7,850 nucleotides of DNA from Candidatus Dormiibacterota bacterium (GTDB taxonomy: Bacteria; Chloroflexota; Dormibacteria; Aeolococcales; Aeolococcaceae): the NCBI GenBank assembly GCA_003153215.1, contig PLXL01000278.1, positions 974-8,823 on the forward strand. Reading direction: 5' to 3'. Position numbers and translations under genes: made by a program. The number at the start of each line of letters is the position of its first letter. Position 1 is the first letter of the stretch. Under the pieces are notes generated by a model. That model was given only the letters and a program-made list of their open reading frames with translations, was not told the DNA's origin and searched no databases. Below are positions 1 through 5,766 of the stretch, one piece after another.

Positions 1-2125
1 GGAGGAAGTTGGCCCGGGTGTCGACGCCCTCCAGGATCCGGCGCCGCTCGCCGTAGATGATCTCGCGCTGCTTGTTCATGACGTCGTCGTACTCGACGAC
101 GTGGCGGCGGGTGTCGAAGTGGTACCCCTCCACCCGGGCCTGCGAGCTCTCGATCTGCTTGCTGAACATCTTGGACTCGAGGGCGACGTCCTCTTCGACA
201 TGAAGGCGGCTCAGCATCCCCTGCACCCGCTCACCGCCGAAGACCCGCATGACGTCGTCGTCGAAGGAGAGGAAGAAGCGGGTCTCTCCGGGGTCCCCCT
301 GGCGCCCAGCACGGCCGCGCAGCTGGTTGTCGATGCGGCGGGACTCGTGGCGCTCGGTGCCGATGATGTAGAGACCCCCGAGGTCGGCGACGCCCTCGCC
401 GAGGACGATGTCGGTGCCGCGTCCCGCCATGTTGGTGGCGATGGTGACGGCACCCTGATGGCCCGCCTCGGTGATGATCACCGCCTCACGCTCGTGCTGC
501 TTGGCGTTGAGGACGTTGTGGATGACCCCCTGCTTCTCGAGCATGCGCGAGAGCCGCTCCGACTTCTCGATGCTGGTGGTGCCCACCAGCACCGGCTGTC
601 CGGCCTTGCGGCGGTCGACTATGTCCTCCACGACCGCCTTGAACTTGGCGGGCTCGGTCATGTAGACCAGATCGGGCTCGTCCCGGCGGACCATCGGCTG
701 GTTGGTGGGGATCGGCACGACCTCGAGCTTGTAGATCTTGTCGAACTCCTCCGCCTCGGTGATCGCCGTACCGGTCATCCCGCCGAGCTTGTGGTAGAGG
801 CGGAAGAAGTTCTGGAAGGTGATCGTCGCGAGCGTGATGTTCTCCTGCTGGACCTGCACACCCTCCTTCGCCTCGACCGCCTGGTGGAGCCCGTCGCTCC
901 AGCGCCGTCCCGGCATCGTCCGGCCCGTGAACTCGTCGACGATCACCACCTCGCCGTCGCGGATGATGTACTCCCGATCGAGCTGGTAATGGACCCACGC
1001 CCGGAGCGCCTGGTTGACCTGGTGTGCCTCCACGGCATGCTCGATGTCAAAGATATTGGAGATGCCGGTCCACTTCTCGATCTTGACGACGCCCTCGTCG
1101 GTGAGGGTCACCGACTTGGTCTTCTCGTCGCTGGTGTAGTCCTCGTCGGCGACCAGATTCTTGATCAACCGGGAGTAGGTGTAGTACTTCTCGGTGGGCT
1201 CGCTGCCCTGGCCGCTGATGATCAACGGGGTGCGGGCCTCGTCGACGAGGATGGAGTCGACCTCGTCGACGATCGCGTAGTGGAGCCGGCGCTGGACGCA
1301 CTGCTCCACGGTCATCGCCATGTTGTCCCGGAGGTAGTCGAATCCGAGCTCGTTGTTGGTCGCGTAGGTGATGTCGCACGCGTAGGCCTCGCGGCGGGCG
1401 CTGGGACGAAGGTGCTGGAGTCGGGAGTCGGGGTGGCTCTCGTCGAGGAAGTCGGGGTCGTAGATGTAGGAGAGGTTCTGCCCGGCGATGACCCCGATGC
1501 TCAAGCCCAGGAAGTGGTACACGGGAGCGTTCCACCCGGCGTCACGGCGGGCCAGGTAGTCGTTGACGGTGACCAGATGGGCGCCCTTGCCCACCAGCGC
1601 ATTCAGATAGAGCGGGAGGGTCGCGACCAGGGTCTTGCCCTCGCCGGTCTTCATCTCGGCGATCTTGCCGTCGTGGAGCACGATGCCCCCGACCAGCTGG
1701 ACGTCGAAATGGCGCATCCCCAGGACGCGGCGTGACGCCTCCCGGACCACGGCAAAAGCCTCAGGGAGGATCTCGTTGAGCAGCTCCTGCTGCTCTTCCT
1801 CGCGCTCCTTCTTCTCGCGCCGGGCAAACTGCCGCTCGATCTCCGCCTCGCTCTCGGCGCTGACGTTCCCGCTCGCGAACTCCGCCTCCGCCTCGGCGGC
1901 GCTCTCGCCGAGGACCTCGAGGTCCTCGACGTAGGACTGGCCGAAGCTGATGTCGGAGCCCTGGTAGCCGATCCGCTCCCGGAGCTCCTCGGTCCGGTGG
2001 CGCAGCTCGCCATCGGAGAGCGCGCGCATCTCGTCCTCGAGGGCGTTGATCTCCGCAACGACCCTCCGGTTGCGAGAGATCTCCCGCTTGTGCGGATCAC
2101 CGAGCACCTTGCTGAGCAGGGACAT
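1..2125 (-). CDS. secA: Preprotein translocase ATPase SecA (C-terminus cut by window edge)
   Basis: SecA is the cytosolic ATPase motor that pushes unfolded preproteins through SecYEG. The 708 codons present read without interruption. They show Walker A MKTGEGKT at 158-165, Walker B-type VDEVDS at 286-291, DEARTPLIISG at 295-305, NMAGRGTDIVLG at 565-576, and ERHESRRIDNQLRGRAGRQGD at 591-611. NBD1, the preprotein cross-linking region (about 300-450), NBD2 and the start of the helical scaffold are present. The rest of the scaffold/wing region and any C-terminal metal-binding tail lie outside the window. Compared with E. coli (K108 and D209 as I recall them), about 56 extra residues precede Walker A, mostly an acidic, charged stretch at 58-116. 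About 22 more lie at 217-243, before REAYACDITY. The ATG at 2125 has AGGA six bases upstream. A GTG at 2167 is in frame and would add 14 residues (see tandem repeat). It follows hpf, an order known from other bacteria. Confidence 0.97.
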   Translation of the reverse strand, partial: MSLLSKVLGDPHKREISRNRRVVAEINALEDEMRALSDGELRHRTEELRERIGYQGSDISFGQSYVEDLEVLGESAAEAEAEFASGNVSAESEAEIERQFARREKKEREEEQQELLNEILPEAFAVVREASRRVLGMRHFDVQLVGGIVLHDGKIAEMKTGEGKTLVATLPLYLNALVGKGAHLVTVNDYLARRDAGWNAPVYHFLGLSIGVIAGQNLSYIYDPDFLDESHPDSRLQHLRPSARREAYACDITYATNNELGFDYLRDNMAMTVEQCVQRRLHYAIVDEVDSILVDEARTPLIISGQGSEPTEKYYTYSRLIKNLVADEDYTSDEKTKSVTLTDEGVVKIEKWTGISNIFDIEHAVEAHQVNQALRAWVHYQLDREYIIRDGEVVIVDEFTGRTMPGRRWSDGLHQAVEAKEGVQVQQENITLATITFQNFFRLYHKLGGMTGTAITEAEEFDKIYKLEVVPIPTNQPMVRRDEPDLVYMTEPAKFKAVVEDIVDRRKAGQPVLVGTTSIEKSERLSRMLEKQGVIHNVLNAKQHEREAVIITEAGHQGAVTIATNMAGRGTDIVLGEGVADLGGLYIIGTERHESRRIDNQLRGRAGRQGDPGETRFFLSFDDDVMRVFGGERVQGMLSRLHVEEDVALESKMFSKQIESSQARVEGYHFDTRRHVVEYDDVMNKQREIIYGERRRILEGVDTRANFL

Positions 2126-2177
2126 GAGACTTCCTAGCAGGGACCTGAGGCTTCTGATCAGGAACACCGAACTTCCA
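2115..2177 (-). repeat. Three-copy 21-bp tandem repeat spanning the secA start
   Basis: Three 21-bp units lie at 2115-2135, 2136-2156 and 2157-2177. By hand count the first two match at 17 of 21 positions, and the first and third at about 14 of 21. On the minus strand the unit at 2115-2135 holds the secA Shine-Dalgarno (AGGAAG) and its ATG. The unit at 2157-2177 has GGAAG and a GTG (2167-2165) at the same place. In the middle unit that position is AGG. Because 21 bp equals seven codons, the GTG is in frame with the ATG and no stop lies between. The repeats can therefore be read as heptads such as RSLLGSL and MSLLSKV at the SecA N-terminus. Whether the two outer units are translated is inference. 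Confidence 0.7.
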
Positions 2178-2241
2178 TGATGACGCGGCCGGAGCGCCCG
2201 GTACGCCCACGAGCGAGCAGAGCGGCTCCTTGCCGAGCTGG

Positions 2242-2268
2242 ATCGTACCAGCCGACCGGCCGGCTCAA
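2242..2268 (-). promoter_or_regulatory. Candidate secA promoter
   Basis: Reading the minus strand, TTGAGC (2268-2263) is followed by a 15-bp spacer and TACGAT (2247-2242). A transcript would begin near 2235 and have a leader of about 110 nt before the ATG at 2125, or about 70 nt before the GTG at 2167. The spacer is shorter than the usual 17 bp and contains a small inverted repeat (AGCCG, six bases, CGGCT), so the call is tentative. It would let SecA be made separately from DUF192-HPF. The rest of the 231-bp gap between hpf and secA (2126-2356) shows no further gene and no clear terminator. Confidence 0.3.
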
Positions 2269-2356
2269 CCCTCAACCGGCCATCGAATCTCACCCCGAGG
2301 AAGAGGGCGGGGTGGCACAGCTCCGGGGCAGTTCAGGGACGGGATGGAGGGGGGAC

Positions 2357-2686
2357 TCAGGGCCGGGGTGGCTCGGCGTCGGCCCGGATCCTGCCCTTCC
2401 GGTCGGTCACCCGGTCGTGGTGGCGCCGCACCTGCTCGTCCACCTTGTCGATGACCCCGTCGATCGCCTCTCGGACGCTCGCCGCCTCCTGGCGGGCGGA
2501 CATCCGGGTGCGGTGCACGTGGACGACGATCTCGGCCGAGGCCTCCGGGAGCAGGGCCGTCTCCCGCGCCACGGTGAGGCTGACCTCGTCCAGGTTCGCG
2601 TGGTGCTCCAGGCGGCGCAGCTTCGCCTCCGCATAGGCTCGGGCATCGGGCGGGACGTGCTGGCCGATGACGATGGAAACGCGCAT
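2357..2686 (-). CDS. hpf: Short ribosome hibernation promoting factor (HPF/RaiA family)
   Basis: This 109-residue protein fits the HPF/YfiA/RaiA family. These proteins bind the 30S decoding region in stationary phase or stress and stop translation by inactivating or dimerising ribosomes. The N-terminal strand and helix pattern is typical: RVSIVIGQHVPPDARAYAEA, then a KLRRLEHH helix. The signature end helix AIDGVIDKVDEQVRRHHDRV is at 74-93. The length corresponds to the short form. The C-terminal dimerisation domain of long HPF is absent, and the 230 bp after the stop do not encode one in any minus-strand frame I examined. The ATG is preceded by a strong AGGAGGA. The gene sits 9 bp after the DUF192 gene and upstream of secA, a neighbourhood known from Bacillus and actinobacteria, where the neighbour is usually the long form. 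Confidence 0.9.
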   Translation of the reverse strand: MRVSIVIGQHVPPDARAYAEAKLRRLEHHANLDEVSLTVARETALLPEASAEIVVHVHRTRMSARQEAASVREAIDGVIDKVDEQVRRHHDRVTDRKGRIRADAEPPRP

Positions 2687-2689
2687 CTC

Positions 2690-2696
2690 TCCTCCT
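2690..2696 (-). promoter_or_regulatory. Strong Shine-Dalgarno of hpf overlapping the upstream stop
   Basis: On the minus strand AGGAGGA ends three bases before the hpf ATG. Its first base is the last base of the TGA stop of the DUF192 gene (2698-2696). Ribosomes ending on DUF192 would therefore be placed to restart on hpf, which implies co-translation. It contrasts with the first gene of the operon, which has no Shine-Dalgarno sequence. Confidence 0.8.
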
Positions 2697-3049
2697 CAGA
2701 TGAGCTTGAGGACCGAGCCCCGGTCGATCCCCAGCTTGCGGAGTGTGCCGGCGGGCAGCTCGAGGGCGGCTTTGGATCCGAAGACCACGCGAGAGATCCG
2801 CCAGGGCCGGATCGTGTGGCATGCATGGAGGATCCGGCCGTCGGCGTCCACGAAGGCGACGTCCAGAGCGAAGCGCATGAAGAACATGTGGATCGAGCCG
2901 CAGTTCTGGATACAGAGCCCCTCCCCCGCCGGCAGCTCGCGGCGCCACATCAGGCCGCGGAACCTGGCGAGGAAGGTGCTGGCGACGGCGCAGCGCTCGG
3001 CGACCACCGTGCCGTCGGCGGTCTCCAGGCGGAGGGGAGCGGGCACCAC
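2696..3049 (-). CDS. DUF192 family protein
   Basis: A 117-residue DUF192 protein whose biochemical role is not established. The family landmarks are in order: an early ARFRGLMWRREL (28-39, with the GLM core), EGLCIQ (43-48), IHMFFMRFALDVAFVDADG (53-71; the usual FWMKNT...DI.FID element), and the closing ALELPAGTLRKLGIDRGSVLKL (95-116). Many relatives carry a signal peptide. None is visible here, so this one is probably cytosolic. The start is taken as GTG at 3049; the next codon is also GTG, and no in-frame ATG lies close upstream. There is no Shine-Dalgarno, but a TACCAT hexamer ends six bases before the GTG, which fits a leaderless mRNA. It is the first gene of a short operon with hpf. Confidence 0.85.
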   Translation of the reverse strand: MVPAPLRLETADGTVVAERCAVASTFLARFRGLMWRRELPAGEGLCIQNCGSIHMFFMRFALDVAFVDADGRILHACHTIRPWRISRVVFGSKAALELPAGTLRKLGIDRGSVLKLI

Positions 3050-3055
3050 GAGCGC

Positions 3056-3061
3056 ATGGTA
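3056..3061 (-). promoter_or_regulatory. Candidate leaderless -10 box for DUF192-hpf
   Basis: TACCAT on the minus strand fits the TAnnnT -10 pattern and ends six bases before the GTG start at 3049. Transcription would then start on the start codon, giving a leaderless mRNA. No good -35 hexamer is seen. It faces a mirror-image arrangement for the plus-strand gene. Confidence 0.45.
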
Positions 3062-3081
3062 GCCGCGGAAGACGCGCCGTG

Positions 3082-3087
3082 TATGGT
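3082..3087 (+). promoter_or_regulatory. Candidate leaderless -10 box for the DsbA-like gene
   Basis: TATGGT matches TAnnnT and ends six bases before the ATG at 3094, the same spacing as on the opposite strand. The GGGAGG between it and the ATG directly abuts the start, too close to act as a normal Shine-Dalgarno. No convincing -35 is visible. The two divergent -10 boxes are 20 bp apart, so RNA polymerases would compete for this region. Confidence 0.45.
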
Positions 3088-3093
3088 GGGAGG

Positions 3094-3735
3094 ATGACGA
3101 ACCCCACCGATCTCACCCTTCACATCGACCCCGCCTGCCCCTGGGCATGGCTGACCTCCCGGTGGCTCGTCGAGGTCGAGAAGGTCCGGCCCATCCGGGT
3201 CACCACCCGCCTCTTCATCCTCGCCGAGATCAACCGGGACAGTGAGCCGGACGAGCGCCACCTCCGATTCCACCGCGCCAGCGAGACCGCGATGCGGGTG
3301 ATGGTCGCCGCGCGGCGGGCCGGCGGCGACGCCGCGCTGGCCCGGGTCTACACAGAGCTCGGCGAGGCCCACCACGAGCGCGGCGAGCCCCTGGACGACG
3401 ATGCGGTGCTGCGCCAGGCCCTCGGCGCCGCCGGTCTCGACCCCGCTCTCGTCGACGCCGCGGCCGCGGATCCGAGCATCAAGGAAGAGATGCTGGCCGA
3501 GCATCGCGCGATCGCGGCGCGCGGGGCCTTCGGGGTCCCCACCCTCGTCCTGGGAGATGCCCCACCCACCTTCGGCCCGTGCGTCGACGCACGCATCACC
3601 GGGGAGGCGGCCGGCGAGCTGTGGGACCGGGTCTCGTGGCTGCTCACGGCCGAGCACTTCTACGAGCTGAAGCGGGAGCGCACCCAGCGGCCCGGCATCG
3701 GCCGCTTCCAGGCTAGGGCCGACGCCACCGCCTGA
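3094..3735 (+). CDS. DsbA-family thiol protein, Rv2466c-like, with CPWA motif
   Basis: This thioredoxin-fold protein of about 213 residues resembles the mycobacterial Rv2466c group (mycothiol-dependent reductase/nitroreductase of the DsbA family). Family signs are HIDPACPWAWLTSRWLVEVEKV at the N-terminus (split by me into the DPACPWAW active site and the TSRW helix), a cis-Pro element FGVPTLVLG with Pro about residue 149, TFGPCVD after it, GELWD, and HFYELKRERTQRP at the end. The active site reads CPWA, so the second cysteine of the CPWC motif is replaced by Ala. It should act by a monothiol mechanism or by binding a low-molecular-weight thiol, not as a dithiol oxidase. No signal peptide is seen, so it is cytosolic. 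I chose ATG 3094 because a -10-like TATGGT sits six bases before it. GTG 3079, with GGAAGA upstream, would add five residues. It is divergent from DUF192-hpf and convergent with the kinase gene. Confidence 0.85.
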   Translation: MTNPTDLTLHIDPACPWAWLTSRWLVEVEKVRPIRVTTRLFILAEINRDSEPDERHLRFHRASETAMRVMVAARRAGGDAALARVYTELGEAHHERGEPLDDDAVLRQALGAAGLDPALVDAAAADPSIKEEMLAEHRAIAARGAFGVPTLVLGDAPPTFGPCVDARITGEAAGELWDRVSWLLTAEHFYELKRERTQRPGIGRFQARADATA

Positions 3736-3754
3736 CCCCGTCGGCGCCGCCGAA

Positions 3755-3829
3755 GCCGGGCGTGGCATCCCGGCGGGGGTCCAGCTCTGCGGCAGCTTCA
3801 TGCTGCGAAGACGCCGGCCCGTGGGGCCG
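3755..3829. terminator. Three hairpins between convergent genes
   Basis: The gap between the two convergent stops (3736-3837) holds three perfect small stems. GCCGGG/CCCGGC is at 3755-3760 and 3769-3774, GCAGC/GCTGC at 3792-3796 and 3802-3806, and CGGCCC/GGGCCG at 3815-3820 and 3824-3829. None is followed by a T-run on either strand, so this is not a classical intrinsic terminator. Their position fits a bidirectional terminator of the U-less type proposed for high-GC bacteria. Confidence 0.4.
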
Positions 3830-3837
3830 CCGTCACG

Positions 3838-4914
3838 CTAAGAGGTGCCGAAGACTGCCCTGACCTCGGTGCCCGCTCCGAGTGAACTGCGGATCTCGAA
3901 GGAGCCCCCGACGTTCTCGACGCGCTCGCGCATGGTGATGAGGCCAAGGGACCGGGTGCGCCCCAGCCTCGCCTCAGTGGCGCCAACGTCGAACCCCTCT
4001 CCATGGTCCGCGACGACGACCTGAAGCCGGCCGGGCAGGAAGGCGAACACCGCCTCCACCTCCTCGGCCCGGCCGTGCCGGTAAGCATTCTCGATCGCCT
4101 CCACGACCACGCGGAAGGCGGCCAGGCCGACCGCGAGAGAGAGGTGCCGCTCCTCGCCGACCACCTGGACCCGGACGGTCACGATGCCGACAAGGTCGGC
4201 CCCGGCACGGCGCACCGAGGTGACCAGACCCTCCTCCTCCAGGCCCTGGGGGCTGATCTGGAAGAGCAGCCGGTGCATCCGCGCCATGGCACGGCGGGTC
4301 ACCTCTTTGCACTGGGTGACCTCGGTGGTGACGGTCAGGGCCGGGGCCTGACCGACCCGGCGTCCGATCAGCTCGACGGCGAGGACGACATCTGCCAGGT
4401 CCTCGAGGGGTCCCGACATGATCATGGCGCTGATCGCCTCGTGGTCCTGCGCGACCAGGCGCTGGAGCTGGCGCTCGGCCCGCCGGCAGACCACCTGGGG
4501 GTCGTCGGCTGTAACCAACCGTGCGCCCTGGTCGGCCCCCAGCTCCACCGCCAGCGGCCGGATCTGACCGAGCTGATCCCGCTCCGACTGCATCCCCGCG
4601 CGCCGTTCCGCCAGCCCCTCCAGGCGGGAGTCCAGGGAACGCATGCGGGCGTACAGCTCACCGCTGCGCCGCAGGGCACCGGCCAGCACCTCAGGGCGCA
4701 CCAGGCGGCGGTACTCCATGATCTGCGCGCGCACCGCCTCGGCCTGGGCCAGGGCGAGACGCACCCGGGTGCGTTCTGCAGACTGCTCCGCGATCACCTC
4801 ATCGAGGCCCGCGATGACCGTCTCCAACTCCTGGGCCCGCGCCTCCAGGGCATGGGAGAGGTCCCGTAGGGGTGACGAGCCGAGCGCCCCAACCCTGATC
4901 CCGTCAGACGCCAT
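3838..4914 (-). CDS. DegS-like soluble histidine kinase homologue lacking the phosphoacceptor His
   Basis: A cytosolic protein of 358 residues from ATG 4914, or 360 from GTG 4920; positions here count from the GTG. It follows the DegS plan. A long N-terminal coiled coil (about 20-125, rich in Glu, Arg, Leu, Ala) has no membrane segment. A HisKA_3-like dimerisation region spans about 150-245, and an HATPase_c domain about 255-357. The ATPase boxes look intact: N box EAIENAYRHG (274-283), G1 DHGEGFD (305-311), G2 LGLITMRERV (325-334) and GAGTEV (348-353). In the dimerisation helix, the DegS segment reading IHDGPAQ.LANV aligns with IMSGPLEDLADV (167-178). Met168-Ser169 thus replace the phosphorylated His and its Asp, and the basic ERKR stretch before it is also lost. 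No response regulator lies nearby. The start is uncertain: no Shine-Dalgarno, though a TAGAGT lies at 4930-4925. It may be a pseudokinase or act on a partner. Confidence 0.82.
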   Translation of the reverse strand: MASDGIRVGALGSSPLRDLSHALEARAQELETVIAGLDEVIAEQSAERTRVRLALAQAEAVRAQIMEYRRLVRPEVLAGALRRSGELYARMRSLDSRLEGLAERRAGMQSERDQLGQIRPLAVELGADQGARLVTADDPQVVCRRAERQLQRLVAQDHEAISAMIMSGPLEDLADVVLAVELIGRRVGQAPALTVTTEVTQCKEVTRRAMARMHRLLFQISPQGLEEEGLVTSVRRAGADLVGIVTVRVQVVGEERHLSLAVGLAAFRVVVEAIENAYRHGRAEEVEAVFAFLPGRLQVVVADHGEGFDVGATEARLGRTRSLGLITMRERVENVGGSFEIRSSLGAGTEVRAVFGTS

Positions 4915-5016
4915 GACCACAGCAACTCTAGGCTAGCAGCCTCCCCCGGTGGTCCGCTGGACGACCGCCTCCGGGGGGTCTCCGGTCCCGGCGGCGGGGC
5001 ACCCCAGATGACACCG

Positions 5017-5029
5017 CCGCCTCAGGCGG
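5017..5029 (-). terminator. Small hairpin just after the GT2 stop
   Basis: CCGCC, three bases and GGCGG form a perfect 5-bp stem one base past the stop codon of the GT2 gene. There is no T-run after it on the minus strand. A second, looser pairing (CCGGG 4971-4975 with CCCGG 4987-4991) lies further on. It is a weak candidate for the end of the glycosyltransferase operon. The 116-bp gap (4915-5030) shows nothing else beyond the TAGAGT near the kinase gene. Confidence 0.25.
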
Positions 5030-5030
5030 G

Positions 5031-5741
5031 TCAGTCGCGACGCAGTCGCAGCCTGATGAGATCGACCAGGGTCCCGAGCGAGTCGCGGATCGGGCTGACC
5101 CGGGAGTTCTCGGCGTGCCGCCACACCACGCCGACCTCGGCAACGCTCCAGCCGAGGCGCCGGGCTCGGAGCAGCACCTCGGCGTCGAAACCGAACCCCA
5201 GCGTCCGGAGCGGGGTGAAGCAGGCCACGGCGGCCTCCGCGGTGAAGATCTTGAAGCCGCACTGGGTGTCGTGGAGCCCGGGGAGCACGAGCAGCTGCAG
5301 CATCCGGTTGTAAGAGCGGCCCATCAGCTCCCGACTGAGGGGCTGGTGAACCTCCACCTCCGAAGCGTCAACGGCGCGCGAGCCGATGACGACGGCGGTC
5401 GTCCCCTCGATCAGCTCGCGCAGCTTGGCCAGCTCGGAGATGGGGGTGCTCAGGTCGGCGTCGGTGAAGAGGCGGAGCTGGCCCCGCGCGGCCAGCATCC
5501 CGGCGCGGACCGCGGCACCCTTACCCCGGTTCTGGGGGAGCCTGATGACCTGGAGCTGCTCCCAGCCGGCTGCCGTCTGCTCGGCCAGCTGAGCGGTCCC
5601 GTCGCGCGACCCGTCGTCGACGACGATGACCTCGTACTCCTCGTACTCCTCCCCCGCCCCGTCCAGGTACACCCGAAGTGCCTGCAGGGTCGCGGGGAGG
5701 CGCCGCGCCTCGTTGAAGGCGGGAACGATGACGCTCAGCAT
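5031..5741 (-). CDS. GT2 glycosyltransferase, polyprenyl/dolichyl-phosphate glucosyltransferase type
   Basis: A 236-residue GT-A fold enzyme. It shows LSVIVPAFNEARRLP at the N-terminus, VIVVDDGSRDGT (38-49; nucleotide binding), NRGKGAAVRAGM (71-82), TDADLSTPISEL (93-104; DxD-type metal site D94, D96), GSRA (120-123), and DTQCGFKIF (158-166) followed by a GFGFDAE block. The ADLSTPI and QCGFK elements are typical of the ALG5-like dolichyl-phosphate glucosyltransferase branch. Bacterial members are thought to make polyprenyl-phosphate hexose as a membrane donor. No transmembrane helix is visible, so it should be peripheral. The start ATG 5741 gives the usual MLSVIVPAFNE opening; the open frame extends further back, but that part overlaps the upstream gene and is not family-like. 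It lies 25 bp after the GT4-GT26 gene, in the same operon. A small oddity is a tandem 9-bp repeat (5631-5648) giving EEYEEYE at 31-37. Confidence 0.88.
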   Translation of the reverse strand: MLSVIVPAFNEARRLPATLQALRVYLDGAGEEYEEYEVIVVDDGSRDGTAQLAEQTAAGWEQLQVIRLPQNRGKGAAVRAGMLAARGQLRLFTDADLSTPISELAKLRELIEGTTAVVIGSRAVDASEVEVHQPLSRELMGRSYNRMLQLLVLPGLHDTQCGFKIFTAEAAVACFTPLRTLGFGFDAEVLLRARRLGWSVAEVGVVWRHAENSRVSPIRDSLGTLVDLIRLRLRRD

Positions 5742-5766
5742 TCGCGGGACTCTGCCATGCCTGCCA

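Noticed and set aside
101..1735. Long plus-strand open frame (544 codons) opposite secA
   Set aside because: It is antisense to an unmistakable SecA. Its Val/Leu/Asp/Gly-rich product shows no recognisable domain and reflects the GC bias of the opposite strand.
2158..2178. Six-codon upstream ORF (MEVRCS) before secA
   Set aside because: It has no Shine-Dalgarno, and its ATG is explained by the repeat structure. It would compete with the in-frame GTG reading, and nothing supports translation.
2126..2356. A lost C-terminal HPF domain or an arrest peptide in the hpf-secA gap
   Set aside because: I looked in the minus-strand frames and saw no RaiA C-terminal-like sequence and no SecM-like peptide with a credible start.
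2177..3097. Plus-strand open frame of 306 codons over the DUF192-hpf region
   Set aside because: It is a shadow of two recognisable minus-strand genes and their gap, and its translation is low-complexity.
4003..4869. Plus-strand open frame of 288 codons over the DegS-like gene
   Set aside because: The minus-strand reading has clear HATPase motifs; the plus reading has no domain signature.
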